A DNA stretch of 64,000 nt from GCA-2686295 sp964402995 (GCA_964402995.1 CAYOEA010000004.1:70724-134723), one strand, 5' to 3'. Counted from the stretch's first letter, positions 27,901 through 34,808 are shown. A program made the numbers and translations. The notes: a model not told the origin generated them from the sequence alone.

Positions 27901-30628
27901 CGGATGGAACACAAGCAAAGTAACAGACATGAGCAACATGTTCGAATATGCATACGACTTCAACCAAACACTAAACAACTGGGATATAAGCAACGTAAAA
28001 TACATGAATGAAATGTTTGAATATGCATACGACTTTAACCAACCACTAAACAACTGGAACACAAGCAAAGTAACAGACATGGACTACATGTTTTATGAGG
28101 CAAACAAGTTCAACCAACCACTAAACAACTGGGACACAAGCAAAGTAACAAACATGGGCGATATGTTCGACGCTGCATACGACTTCAACCAAAACATAAG
28201 TGGATGGGATACAAGCAACGTAACAGACATGAACTACATGTTTTATGAGGCAAACAACTTCAACCAAAACATAAACGGATGGAACACAAGTAACGTAACA
28301 GACATGACTGGTATGTTCGGATATGCAAGCAACTTTAACCAACCACTGAACAACTGGGACACAAGCAAAGTAACAAACATGCCATACATGTTTACAAATG
28401 CCACTAGCTTCGACCAAGATATTAGTAATTGGAATGTATCAAGCGTGTCAACTGCAGATCAGATGTTTAAAGATGTAACACTTTCAGTACTGCATTACTC
28501 TAATCTATTGATAAACTGGAATGAATTAAACTTACAAACATCAGTCACATTCGATGGTGGAAATTCAAAATTCAACCCTGATACTGCAGCAAATGCGAAA
28601 ACTAACATGGACATTGCCTTTAGTTGGACAATCACCGATGGCGGTCCTGCAACTGCACCAACAATCAGTTTCGAAAACCCTACAACCAATGAAGGATCAT
28701 TCAGCCAAAGAACAATCACAGTTAATGTTAGTGCAATAAGTAATGAAGGAAGTATCGTAAATATCACCGCAAATTTATTCAACAGCTCAGGAGATTTAAT
28801 AGCAAGTAATACTTCAACAGATAATCCATTCTATTGGGTCATAACTAATTTAGATGATGAGAATCAAATATATTACTTAAACGCAACAACTATTGATAAT
28901 CAAGAATTAATAAATAAAACAGAAACAAGAAATATTACTTTAACACCTTATGCCATATTAACAATTAGTTCAGTAAAAACAAGCAAAATAGGCACAACAA
29001 GCAGCACAATTATATGGGATACTGATGAAATAAGTAATAGTACAATTAATTATGGGACTACGACCAGTTTAGGAAGTGCAACCAATAACATCACAACTAC
29101 GACCACACACCAAGTTAAACTTTCAAGTCTCGCAAATAACACATTATACTATTATAATGTAAGCAGTTGCAAAGATAACGAATGTATAACTGAAGGACCA
29201 TATACTTTCAAAACCGCAATACCTGCAAACTACAGCAGCATGAGTGGCAGTACAACCGAATTTAATAGCGAAGAAAATATGAGTAGTGTTTGCCAATCAA
29301 TAGTTGAAAATAGTGGTTTTGGAAAGATACAATGGAATGAATGTATTAATGCAAGTGCTGCGAATATTGATGATAATATTATAATCAGCAGAGGAAGTGT
29401 TTACATGAATACTGCTTCAATGCATAGTTCATTTAATTCATCTGCAAACTTAACAATGGTTGGATTAAATAACATAAAACAACCTGCAATTTACAAAGAT
29501 GGAAGTCTTTGTTCTGATTGTGAAATAATAAACTGGAACCAAGCAACAGAAACACTAATCTTCAATGTGACAAGCTTTAGTAATTACACTGCAGCAGAAG
29601 CAAACCAATCGAAAATTGTCAACAACGGAACAACTAATTCAACATTCAGAATTTTAATGAAAACACAATACAACAATTCAGGAACGTGGATAGATGAAGA
29701 TGTAGTATACAACAGCAGCCACACATTAACAACATCCAATCAAATAAAACTAGACACTTTATGGAACCCTACAAATTACGCTGCAAGTAGCTTAGATAAT
29801 GGAAACGGAACATATAGGGTATGGGCTGCAATAACAGATCCAAATGGCAACATATTAAATAACACAAATGGAACACAAATACTAGCAACATATAACTTCA
29901 TATACGAAATATCATCTGGAAATAATGCTCCAACAATTACAAATGTGCAAAGTTTAAGCAACCAAAATCCAACAGAAGGAACAATAAATAGTGTGAATAT
30001 AAAATTCACAGTAAGCGATACAAATGGACATTCAGATTTAAATCATAGTGCTGCAAATGTAAGTTTCATTAAAGATGCAATTACTAGAACTGGAACTTGT
30101 TCAAATAATACAATTGATTCAACAACAACTAATTACAGTTGCTCAGTAAATATGAATTATTATGACTTACCAGGAACATGGACGATAAATGTTAGTGCAG
30201 AAGATAATTCGGCTGAAACAGTTTATGATGATGCAAGTAGTTTCACATATAACAGCCTGTATGCGTTTGAATTAACAAAAGATGACATTTCGTTTGCAAG
30301 TGCAACAGTAGGAATCAATAATATTAATGCTTCAGATGATCCTCAAGTATTAAGTAATACAGGAAATGGCGCATTCACATATATCAATTTAACAAGTTAT
30401 GAACTATCAAACGGAGTAGACACAATTGGTTCAGGAAACTTCACAATAAATGCAACAAATGATGCTAAAGGAATAAATACAATTGGAACTATATTAATTC
30501 CAGATGCAAGTTTAACTGTTAGTGGAACACAAAACTTATTCTTATGGGTAGATATACCAAGTGGAATAAGTAGTGGTTCATATACAACAAACCAAACAAC
30601 TCAATGGATAATTGAAGCATATAACTAA
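18884..30628 (+). CDS. Giant surface protein (3,914 residues) with two subtilisin domains and BspA-like repeats
   Basis: It is secreted or membrane-anchored through a hydrophobic segment at about residues 30-50. Order of parts: sequon-rich 30-residue repeats (about 186-272); cadherin/Ig-like domain (about 345-430); propeptide-like region; S8 peptidase 1 (D589, H620, N707, S770); laminin-G-like domain (about 845-1030); MAM-like domain (about 1219-1385); hydrophobic ITGAAIAI/SSITGLTI region (about 1600-1645); S8 peptidase 2 (D1829, H1859, N1947, S2010); right-handed beta-helix (about 2085-2450); Ig-like domains; 19-20 BspA/DUF285 repeats (about 2705-3200); fibronectin III-like domain (about 3360-3450); and a C-terminal module (about 3690-3914) shared with the next protein. 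Both triads are complete, so both peptidases could be active. It is an adhesin/protease candidate with very many N-x-S/T sites for the STT3 encoded at 53 kb. Confidence 0.88.
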   Translation: MKKQTKQNGIENRTSDINSLNSHSNKKHKNMQLLFLVALVLILGLLTSIGFVELTGFASLDYKGTILVEEFNLSIKENYTEINLNRTNISGISINGEIIGQGRTKVILNINGSLFDVIDIDTNTSEGLNLITGYAIKKIKPRNPVIEIELNESTNETTDTNIEINSSQNISEEINESISENISIVIDEENNLTNNSSANIINETNNTIDENTSIIIEEENNLTNNTSADIINETNNTIDENTSIVINEENNLTNNTSADIINETSGENISIILEEEILNLENISQEIVLNETYENEKITEVISGCVETCNLEIINENISLIIILEGTEFKLNSIEYKILEENNAPIQIKVIDDIVLNKFYELNASEYFIDPDEDELIYDSSNIESINVSVKGEIIRFESNTPGEYELHLYATDGSMLTTSNRFNISVVAPEEYVEGYVEALELIKEKINARFMVKTKEGIELIQITNETSIGKIAPTTTNIKGKDKIKIIDKEKIKNKIKPSKRKQRTFINETTKDGNIIEIKQEVNNYKAVDLDETGLNNLIENKIIEEIIIDQEFAVLIEESKNITNATTVIAQGFNGKGQTICILDTGVNTSVLGVTNITGYNFIDNNDNFSDEHGHGTKVAYVSTRIANESKYVIAKVVSNNGIAYSSDIIAGLEYCEIQEANIISISLGAGRYEGYCDEDLVAQKINNLSNNGILTVVASGNDGYTNAVSSPACARESLAIGASTKTDEISTISNYNNATLLVAPGESINTKDQYGVDVIASGTSMSTPIVAGITAIISENKTINNTELKELLIHTGKVVEHSERYFSRVNAYNALTENITNNFTPGNLSFVNGSEIEFSPLATTIWVDDFSDGEWTNNWTLFTGTSNQVTVVSEELKIASYHNNWLYGGNTSWGNYTYTAKLKCDAVSSNYNCNIIFAYGGTTDFLQYGQRNDEMRIFTDSYSDLAASSSGHDIANDVWVWYKVVLSDDRILARHWNVSDSEPSTWDFNISTPSDKKTGAVGVVAHSLSASYFDDVTVTQEEVGEPYDANVTATKFNGSTTNFDSLTQDLNNNIVLEIADYGKIEWNDELNVSNQNYDSYVNITQNNISVAIGSLHSTHNSSANLSLYGLSYLDPTPYKDGSICTDCTRFSYNGSTMTFNASGFSSYTAVESVKTLEITDPITAIPESVEDGDNISILFNFLSDSVNVTTGITTNNVTINGEEATIIGSGLNPFENFTTFTSDLGDWASSGDTECSWARDVSGTGSGSTGPCSGSATCTVDAGYDNNMYSYVETSSNACDGATDHAYLTYTGIDLDNYSNTKISFAYNMYGAEMGQLNVQIDDGAGGWDTLWNISGNQGTSWYTKTINFSGYSSTRNIRFDYYRNGFTSFTGDVALDVLNISGSSEGQEVVYIPGVGWQVNVTVPSGLTGDQDLFVNATHNSVSVTDTESNAVSYGWDPLQDISTTPNTQGFGQNITIQASTAGSNGVSEVWVGITTPQGTETNYSMSNYTADTWTYNYTNYINGTYNYTIYANNTEGSNTTSSINNFSMNVNFTIEIKTLKDSYTNNDIINITDPPDFLTSLIEQVIEVNEKEEQTEIVEETTTNIDVKSGNRITGAAIAIETHIISKENTWTKIWDLIKSIFARSSITGLTILEIEQEPSVLNITINESILSILENSDKVDEELLNKIRTEGKARTIIKTPEGIKIIEIEERKTPQNKKEIQIQSKKEIETQKTKDEITKVKEKDIKDKIKESKKENRKFLNKTNKEGKLLEIKQETKEFKSIENIDLETLLTLIQDEKIESISLDQEFTLLIEESKNITRANEVITHGLGGSGQTICILDTGANSEVLGINITGYNFVNDNTNISDNHGHGTKITYVASRIANESNYIIAKVVSDNGTAHSSDIIAGLEYCEEQGANIISISLGAGQYNGYCDEDPVAQKINDLANNNETLTIIASGNDGHTNAVTSPACAREGLAVAASTKTDNVWINSNYNNATILLAPGENIETKDEIGNNVLVSGTSISAPIAASIIAIGLENKTLNTSEIKELAIQTGIVIEENARYFSRIDAPNFLNENITNNLSAENMITVNGSEENFTTLLSACGTLSTADTTYTLTQNISSNDCIAITASGVTLDCDGYTISSTPSYTSTIKITESDVSILNCNVVGGHAIDFSTGSYDGIVNNSNFSSATADVVYFSTTGGGERASFTNSIFNGTSTSGPTFRAENGFVDIVIDNCDFEASTARTFYMRYGSGLNSFTMTNSRLYQTGNGDVMQLEYFDYAIMDNVNVSTTGSGKGIYVTDRQWSGALTLNNVNVLAISDYALQVLALSINAANSSFESGGNVVALGAWSGGSFYNNSINSTDNNDILISMTRDQHTLWWNTFGETSALYVSDSIGSNNYYKSISGHNEGNYWYNIGGLDLVETGDADYGSGFQYSASGTDHPYNNANSGGKVTATNVVDQGPLIPGASGPNSEPNTPTVNIQSIGGTNATSEDLNCSATLIDNNSDDMNLTIVWYNNTNTYSTTALAGPYSDGTLFNNTISNSITNAGDNWSCAIIVDDGTNTSEWGYSENITILTPFISTWTTSLSGTSNSTQITLPLEASGNYNFAVNWGDSSSDNITEYNDSAVTHDYSSSSTYTVTITGTIEGWRFNNGGDKSKIIGLSQWGPLKLGNNTGYFYGAINLDINATDILNLEGTTNLYEAFRSADDLITVPSMNDWDTSEVTNMSGMFSYTNKFNQNISGWNTSKVTDMSNMFNRAYEFNHTLNNWDTSKVTNMSNMFNYMQYFNHELNNWDTSNVTDMSSMFKDISDFNQNISGWNTSKVTNMNSMFEYAVQFNQNLTNWDTSSVTNMKSMFEDASYFNGNLSGWNTSQVINMTRMFNDASNFNQNISEWDTSKVTDMNSMFEYANIFNQSLNSWNVSKVTDMSYMFGDASKFNQPLNNWDTSKVTNMDSMFRYAYDFNQSLTNWDTSNVIDMNSMFYEASSFNQNISGWNTSKVTDMSYMFGEASDFNQNISGWNTSKVTDMSNMFEYAYDFNQTLNNWDISNVKYMNEMFEYAYDFNQPLNNWNTSKVTDMDYMFYEANKFNQPLNNWDTSKVTNMGDMFDAAYDFNQNISGWDTSNVTDMNYMFYEANNFNQNINGWNTSNVTDMTGMFGYASNFNQPLNNWDTSKVTNMPYMFTNATSFDQDISNWNVSSVSTADQMFKDVTLSVLHYSNLLINWNELNLQTSVTFDGGNSKFNPDTAANAKTNMDIAFSWTITDGGPATAPTISFENPTTNEGSFSQRTITVNVSAISNEGSIVNITANLFNSSGDLIASNTSTDNPFYWVITNLDDENQIYYLNATTIDNQELINKTETRNITLTPYAILTISSVKTSKIGTTSSTIIWDTDEISNSTINYGTTTSLGSATNNITTTTTHQVKLSSLANNTLYYYNVSSCKDNECITEGPYTFKTAIPANYSSMSGSTTEFNSEENMSSVCQSIVENSGFGKIQWNECINASAANIDDNIIISRGSVYMNTASMHSSFNSSANLTMVGLNNIKQPAIYKDGSLCSDCEIINWNQATETLIFNVTSFSNYTAAEANQSKIVNNGTTNSTFRILMKTQYNNSGTWIDEDVVYNSSHTLTTSNQIKLDTLWNPTNYAASSLDNGNGTYRVWAAITDPNGNILNNTNGTQILATYNFIYEISSGNNAPTITNVQSLSNQNPTEGTINSVNIKFTVSDTNGHSDLNHSAANVSFIKDAITRTGTCSNNTIDSTTTNYSCSVNMNYYDLPGTWTINVSAEDNSAETVYDDASSFTYNSLYAFELTKDDISFASATVGINNINASDDPQVLSNTGNGAFTYINLTSYELSNGVDTIGSGNFTINATNDAKGINTIGTILIPDASLTVSGTQNLFLWVDIPSGISSGSYTTNQTTQWIIEAYN
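19441..19700 (+). repeat. Three 90-bp repeats encoding Asn/Glu/Thr-rich sequon units
   Basis: AATAATTTAACCAA recurs at 19451, 19541 and 19631, exactly 90 bp apart. Each unit encodes about 30 residues rich in NLTNN, NETNN and DENTS, that is several N-glycosylation sequons. Near-identity of codons shows recent tandem amplification without frame loss. Confidence 0.85.
26995..28495 (+). repeat. About twenty 75-bp BspA/DUF285-type coding repeats
   Basis: The encoded unit is 25 residues: NWDTSKVTDMSNMF followed by a variable segment and FNQNIS/FNQPLN. I count 19 good copies and a degenerate twentieth. The pattern matches the leucine-rich-repeat-like DUF285/BspA family used by bacterial adhesins and mycoplasma lipoproteins. 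Copies are similar but not identical, and their order mixes two subtypes (GWNTS...NIS and NWDTS...PLN). Confidence 0.9.
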
Positions 30629-30707
30629 AGCTTAAATTTTAACTAATTCTTCGTCAAAACAAGCCTATAGTTAATCATAAGGTCAAAAAATGAAAACATT
30701 TAAATAG

Positions 30708-30733
30708 TCTAGTATACAAAAGTATATACTAGA
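30708..30733. promoter_or_regulatory. Palindrome overlapping the TATA region of the 286-residue surface protein
   Basis: TCTAGTATAC and GTATATACTAGA form a near-perfect inverted repeat with a 4-bp spacer. GTATATACT, about 35 bp before the ATG at 30763, is the best TATA box, so a bound regulator would block or assist TBP. The tandem-HTH protein encoded at 18451 is an obvious candidate, but that is inference. Confidence 0.45.
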
Positions 30734-30762
30734 GTACATCATAATATAGCAGGTTGATTCAA

Positions 30763-31623
30763 ATGGAACTACAAAAATTTAAATTATGGAGCATCGCTTT
30801 TGCAATGTTTATAGTCACTATAGGACTAATAATATTACCTAATACAAATCTTGCAATAGGTGCAAATAACGATCAAAATAGCTTCAATGTGAGTCTTGTA
30901 ATTAGCAATACAGGACCAAGTATAAGCGGAGTTGCAGCAGCATCAGGGACACCTTCAGAAGGTACAACTAGCGCACTACACGTTTATTTCAACGTTACAG
31001 ACGTTAATGGATATATAGATATAGATCCAACAGACTCAACTGCAAACGTTACTAACGGTGGAACAACTAGATCCAGCACAGGATGCGTAGATTATGCAGC
31101 TTGGACTGGCGGAGATATTCGAGGAGTAGATTGTACAATCTTAATGGAGTATAACGATATACCTGGAGCAGTTTGGGATATAAGTGTTACAGCACAAGAT
31201 AGCAACCCTACAAGCGCAAATAGTGACGATGCAGCAACCATGACTTACGGAACTCTTTGGGCATTCACATTAACAGAAGCTTCAATAGGATTCTCATCAG
31301 AATCACCAGGAGCAACTAATGTTAACTCAACAGGAGATCCACAAACATTAAACAACACTGGAAATGGAGCATTCACAACCATCAACTTAACAGGTTATGA
31401 ACTATCAAACGGAGTAGATACAATAGGAGCAGGAAACTTCACAGTAAATGTAACAGATGCAAAAGGAGCGTCAGTAGACGGAACAATTACAATTGCAGAT
31501 GCAAGTCTAGCTAGAAGTGGAACTCAAGACCTATATGTATGGGTAGACATCCCATCAGGAATCAGCGACGGTACATATCAAACAAACTCAACAACTCAGT
31601 GGGTAGTAGAAGCATATAACTAA
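30763..31623 (+). CDS. Secreted protein homologous to the C-terminal module of the giant protein
   Basis: A 286-residue protein: a signal/hydrophobic segment (about 10-35), then two beta domains. The first (about 50-165) holds an Ig-like fold with one Cys pair region; the second (about 170-286) ends DIPSGISDGTYQTNSTTQWVVEAYN-like. The same two domains, with the same EAYN ending, close the 3,914-residue protein. It is probably exported and could be a surface-lattice subunit. ATG 30763 is preferred over TTG 30754 because an AGGTTGAT site precedes it. Similarity continues a few bases past both stop codons (TAAAGCTTAA), so the paralogy arose by local duplication. Confidence 0.75.
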   Translation: MELQKFKLWSIAFAMFIVTIGLIILPNTNLAIGANNDQNSFNVSLVISNTGPSISGVAAASGTPSEGTTSALHVYFNVTDVNGYIDIDPTDSTANVTNGGTTRSSTGCVDYAAWTGGDIRGVDCTILMEYNDIPGAVWDISVTAQDSNPTSANSDDAATMTYGTLWAFTLTEASIGFSSESPGATNVNSTGDPQTLNNTGNGAFTTINLTGYELSNGVDTIGAGNFTVNVTDAKGASVDGTITIADASLARSGTQDLYVWVDIPSGISDGTYQTNSTTQWVVEAYN

Positions 31624-31772
31624 AGCTTAAGTGCTTAAAAGCTTAAATTGAAATAATTTATTTTTTTCTTCTTTTCTTTTTTCATTCTAAATTCTATCTT
31701 AAAAAAAAAACTAATAAGAATTAAATTAAAATATATGAAAATTATAAAAATAAATATAGAAATTAAAAAAAA

Positions 31773-33257
31773 TTAATTTAGTAAAGATTTAAGTTTATCT
31801 TTTAACTCAGAAACTTTAACTCGTTCTTGTTCTTCAGTATCTCTATGCCTGATAGTAACTGTATCATCTTCTAAACCATCAAAGTCAACTGTAACAACAT
31901 AAGGTATACCTGCTTCTGAAGCTCTTAAATAACGCTTCCCAATTGATCCACGTTCATCATATTTAACCATGAAATCTTTGCTTAAGTCTTTGTATAACTT
32001 TTTTGCAGGAAGAGCTACAGCTTCTTTTTTAACAAGAGGATAAACTGCTACTTTGTAAGGTGCAATTTGGTTAGGAACTCTGAATACAGATTTACCATCA
32101 CCATCTTGTTTTTTATCATAGAAAAGATCAAGAATTGCAAAAGTTAATCTTCCAGTACCAAAAGCAATTTCTAAAATATGAGGTATCTTTTTATCGCCAG
32201 TTTCTTCATCTAAAACAGCAAAATTAGTTTTGGAATGTATACCATGCTGAGTTAAATCATAATCAGTTCTATCATGAACACCACAAACTTCAGTCCAACC
32301 AAAAGAATTTAGATTAACTTCAATATCCCAAGCATCTTCAGCGTAAAAAGCCATATCTTTTGGAGAATGTTGAGTCATACGCATTCTATCCAGTGGAATT
32401 CCAACACGTTTGAAAATTTCGAAAGTTAACCAAAGAGTATAAGCATAAGCTTTGTTTTTTAGAACTTTATTTTTCATTGCATCTGCTAAAGACATAGGAA
32501 TCACGTTTCCTTTTTTCTCTTGCTGCGACCATGGAAAGAAAGGAAGTGAATCTGCTTTAACTTCATCAAATTTAGGATAATCCTTTTTTTGATGATCAAA
32601 AATAAATATTTGACCTTCAGCTTGAGTAAACTCTCTAGTTCGCAAAAGATGTTGCCGAGGACTAATTTCATTTCTGTAAGCATTACCAATTTGAAAGATT
32701 CCAAAAGGCAATTTCTTCCTATAAAAATCATGATATCTTAAGAATTCTAAATAAGTGGTAGTTGCAGTCTCAGGACGATTATAAGCTTCAGTATCAAGTC
32801 CTAACTGAGTCTTCATCATAAGATTGTGTGCTTTAACAACCGCAGGCATTCTAGCTTTACAAGAAGGACATGCAACAATATTATCAGTGAAGAATTTTTC
32901 AAAATCAGAAACCGCAGGAGTTCCAGCAAATTGTTCTTCAATTAAAGTTTCAGCTTTGAAAGAAGATTTACATTTAGCACAAGAAACCATGGGATCAGTA
33001 AAGAAAGTACCTAAGTGACCTGAAGCTTCCCAAACAGCGCTAGGCATAATAGTTGGACATTCAACTTCACCAAATTCATGCTCATAGAAAACCGATCTAA
33101 CAGTATTTTCAATATTATTTTTTAGAAGTTTCCCTAATGGAGCATAAGTATAAAATCCTGCTGAACCACCATAAATCTCAGGAGTAGGACCCCAAACAAA
33201 GCCCTTTTGCTGAGTGAATGAAATTAAGTCTTGTAAAAATTCTTTAGTCATGTACAT
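31773..33257 (-). CDS. glyS: Glycyl-tRNA synthetase (dimeric class II)
   Basis: Charges tRNA-Gly in the cytoplasm. The class II core is clear: GFVWGPTPEIYGG at the N terminus, two CxxC pairs (CAKCKSSF, CPSCKARMP) forming a zinc site, the motif 2 region FQIGNAYRNEISPRQHLLRTREFTQAEGQIF, the motif 3 neighbourhood EIAFGTGRLTFAILD and a C-terminal anticodon-binding domain (APYKVAVYPL). The length of about 494 residues fits the archaeal alpha2 type. The frame opens further upstream at 33305, inside the end of rfcL. ATG 33257 (or 33251) is chosen because a TATA-like TTTTTTAAATGAATA about 25 bp upstream suggests a leaderless start. Confidence 0.93.
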   Translation of the reverse strand: MYMTKEFLQDLISFTQQKGFVWGPTPEIYGGSAGFYTYAPLGKLLKNNIENTVRSVFYEHEFGEVECPTIMPSAVWEASGHLGTFFTDPMVSCAKCKSSFKAETLIEEQFAGTPAVSDFEKFFTDNIVACPSCKARMPAVVKAHNLMMKTQLGLDTEAYNRPETATTTYLEFLRYHDFYRKKLPFGIFQIGNAYRNEISPRQHLLRTREFTQAEGQIFIFDHQKKDYPKFDEVKADSLPFFPWSQQEKKGNVIPMSLADAMKNKVLKNKAYAYTLWLTFEIFKRVGIPLDRMRMTQHSPKDMAFYAEDAWDIEVNLNSFGWTEVCGVHDRTDYDLTQHGIHSKTNFAVLDEETGDKKIPHILEIAFGTGRLTFAILDLFYDKKQDGDGKSVFRVPNQIAPYKVAVYPLVKKEAVALPAKKLYKDLSKDFMVKYDERGSIGKRYLRASEAGIPYVVTVDFDGLEDDTVTIRHRDTEEQERVKVSELKDKLKSLLN

Positions 33258-33289
33258 ATAGAGAGAATATTCATTTAAAAAAGTTTGTC

Positions 33290-34480
33290 TTATTGTGAAA
33301 GCCAAGCAACTTCTTCAGAAGATAAATCAAGTTCATTAGTTAATTGATCTTTATTTGCTTTGAAATAAACCTTAAGATAAGGAACATACTTGAAAGCTTG
33401 TTTTTTACTAAGATGGGATGCACCTGCTAGTTTTTCTGCAATAGCTTTCTTTTTAGCATTTTTATTATTATAAATCCACATACTTAAAATTCTAGAATTC
33501 TGTTTGAAAGTTGGAAAGCCAGGATACTTTTCTTTTTTAGCAATTGCAACACCTGCTGAGAGAAGATTGTAACAATAAACATAGAAACGATAGTATTGCC
33601 ACCGCCTAATTCTACCAAAAAACTTATCAGCTAAAGCCACATTAGCAAAGGCTTCCGCAAGGTCTGCGGGTTTAGTATATTCTTTTCCAAGGTTTTCTTC
33701 AACCCATAAAAAGATAGTATCTAAATCTTCATTAACTTCATCAAAAGCATTCAGTGCTGTATCAGCGCTAGTTGTTTTGAAAACACGTAAAAGAGCATTA
33801 GTAATTTTCTCAGTGTGATCCCTACCATAAGCTAAAGCCAAATCATCAACAGTAAGAGCTCCCTTGTAAGAAAAAGATTGAAGATCATTAATTGCTGCTC
33901 GAAGATCTCCTCCTGCAGAACGTGCAAGAGATGTAAGTGCTTCTTCTTCAACAATTAAACCTTCTGCTTGAATAACTTTTTTTAGATAAGTTACAATAGA
34001 AGGATAAGCTAAAGAGTGAAATTCTAATAATTGACATTTCTTTTTTATAGCCTTAAGACTTTTTTTGTAAACATCGTTAGCTACAAGAATAACTGGAAAA
34101 GTACTACCTGAAATAATTTTATTAATAGCTGCAGCGCCACCACGGTCTTTGTTTCCAGAAAGACCATCAATTTCATCAATAAGTACAATTTTCTTTTTGC
34201 CAAATAAAGACATTTGATTAATGGCTGCACCAACAAAAGAATTGATAGCATCAGCATTTCGAAGATCAGACGCATTAAGCTCTGCAACCTCATAATCACC
34301 ATCAACAGACAGAGCATAAATCGCGGAAGTCTTACCAACGCCAGTTGGACCATGAACTAAAAGGGGAGCTGTTCCCTTCTTGTAATTCTCCACATAATCT
34401 TTAAGTTTTTTAGTCGCAGTATCTTGACCTTGAACATCTGCGAGAGTTTGTGGAGCATATTTATGAATCCATATAGACAT
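33290..34480 (-). CDS. rfcL: Replication factor C large subunit
   Basis: Part of the clamp loader that opens PCNA during replication. The 396-residue AAA+ protein has Walker A GPTGVGKTS (near residue 44), Walker B IVLIDEIDG, a sensor 1 region (FPVILVANDVY) and a SAGGDLRAAINDLQS sensor 2 motif, which identify RfcL. It is shorter than many archaeal RfcL proteins (about 480), and no classical PIP box (Q-x-x-h-x-x-a-a) is visible at its C terminus, which ends SSEEVAWLSQ. A TTTTAAAAC TATA-like site about 28 bp upstream points to a leaderless mRNA. It lies before glyS on the same strand. Confidence 0.93.
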   Translation of the reverse strand: MSIWIHKYAPQTLADVQGQDTATKKLKDYVENYKKGTAPLLVHGPTGVGKTSAIYALSVDGDYEVAELNASDLRNADAINSFVGAAINQMSLFGKKKIVLIDEIDGLSGNKDRGGAAAINKIISGSTFPVILVANDVYKKSLKAIKKKCQLLEFHSLAYPSIVTYLKKVIQAEGLIVEEEALTSLARSAGGDLRAAINDLQSFSYKGALTVDDLALAYGRDHTEKITNALLRVFKTTSADTALNAFDEVNEDLDTIFLWVEENLGKEYTKPADLAEAFANVALADKFFGRIRRWQYYRFYVYCYNLLSAGVAIAKKEKYPGFPTFKQNSRILSMWIYNNKNAKKKAIAEKLAGASHLSKKQAFKYVPYLKVYFKANKDQLTNELDLSSEEVAWLSQ

Positions 34481-34518
34481 AGAATTAAAGAGACAAGACT
34501 AGTTTTAAAAGTTAATGA

Positions 34519-34579
34519 TTATTTTTTGTGTATACAATTATCTTAATCTTTACAAGTAGGACAAGTTGCACGAATAAGC
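34519..34579 (-). repeat. Decayed copy of the 3' end of the 56-residue gene
   Basis: 61 bp matching 34638-34698, offset 119 bp, with few differences. In frame it would repeat the last 20 codons of the small gene, but a CAA has become TAA, so it is not a functional copy. It lies between rfcL and the small gene, directly upstream of the rfcL TATA box. Confidence 0.8.
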
Positions 34580-34637
34580 ACCACGATTTCGCTCGCGGGT
34601 AACGAAAATCTCCCGTTGGTCAAATAAATAATAGAAA

Positions 34638-34808
34638 TTATTTTTTGTGTATACAATTATCTTGATCCTTACAAGTAGGACAAGTTGCACGAATAAGCTC
34701 GAATTCACTTACATCAAGCTTATTAGCGAGTATAAATTTATGAATTTTCTTAACATCTGAGCAAACCATAAAACAATGATAGTGATTGAGCTTTTTATAA
34801 TTAACCAT
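34638..34808 (-). CDS. Small cysteine-rich protein (56 residues)
   Basis: This frame codes for MVNYKKLNHYHCFMVCSDVK and continues to a Cys-rich end with CPTC and NCIHKK. It has five cysteines and several histidines, suggesting a small zinc-binding or redox protein. The preceding TTAAATATTG stretch could serve as a TATA-like element about 10-25 bp upstream. Support: an intact frame, archaeal codon use like its neighbours and a duplicated 3' end. It lies between rfcL (same strand) and the divergent YchF gene. No known family recognised. Confidence 0.55.
   Translation of the reverse strand: MVNYKKLNHYHCFMVCSDVKKIHKFILANKLDVSEFELIRATCPTCKDQDNCIHKK

Noticed and set aside
34519..34579. Second functional small Cys-rich gene
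   Set aside because: Only the last 20 codons are copied and an in-frame TAA interrupts them.
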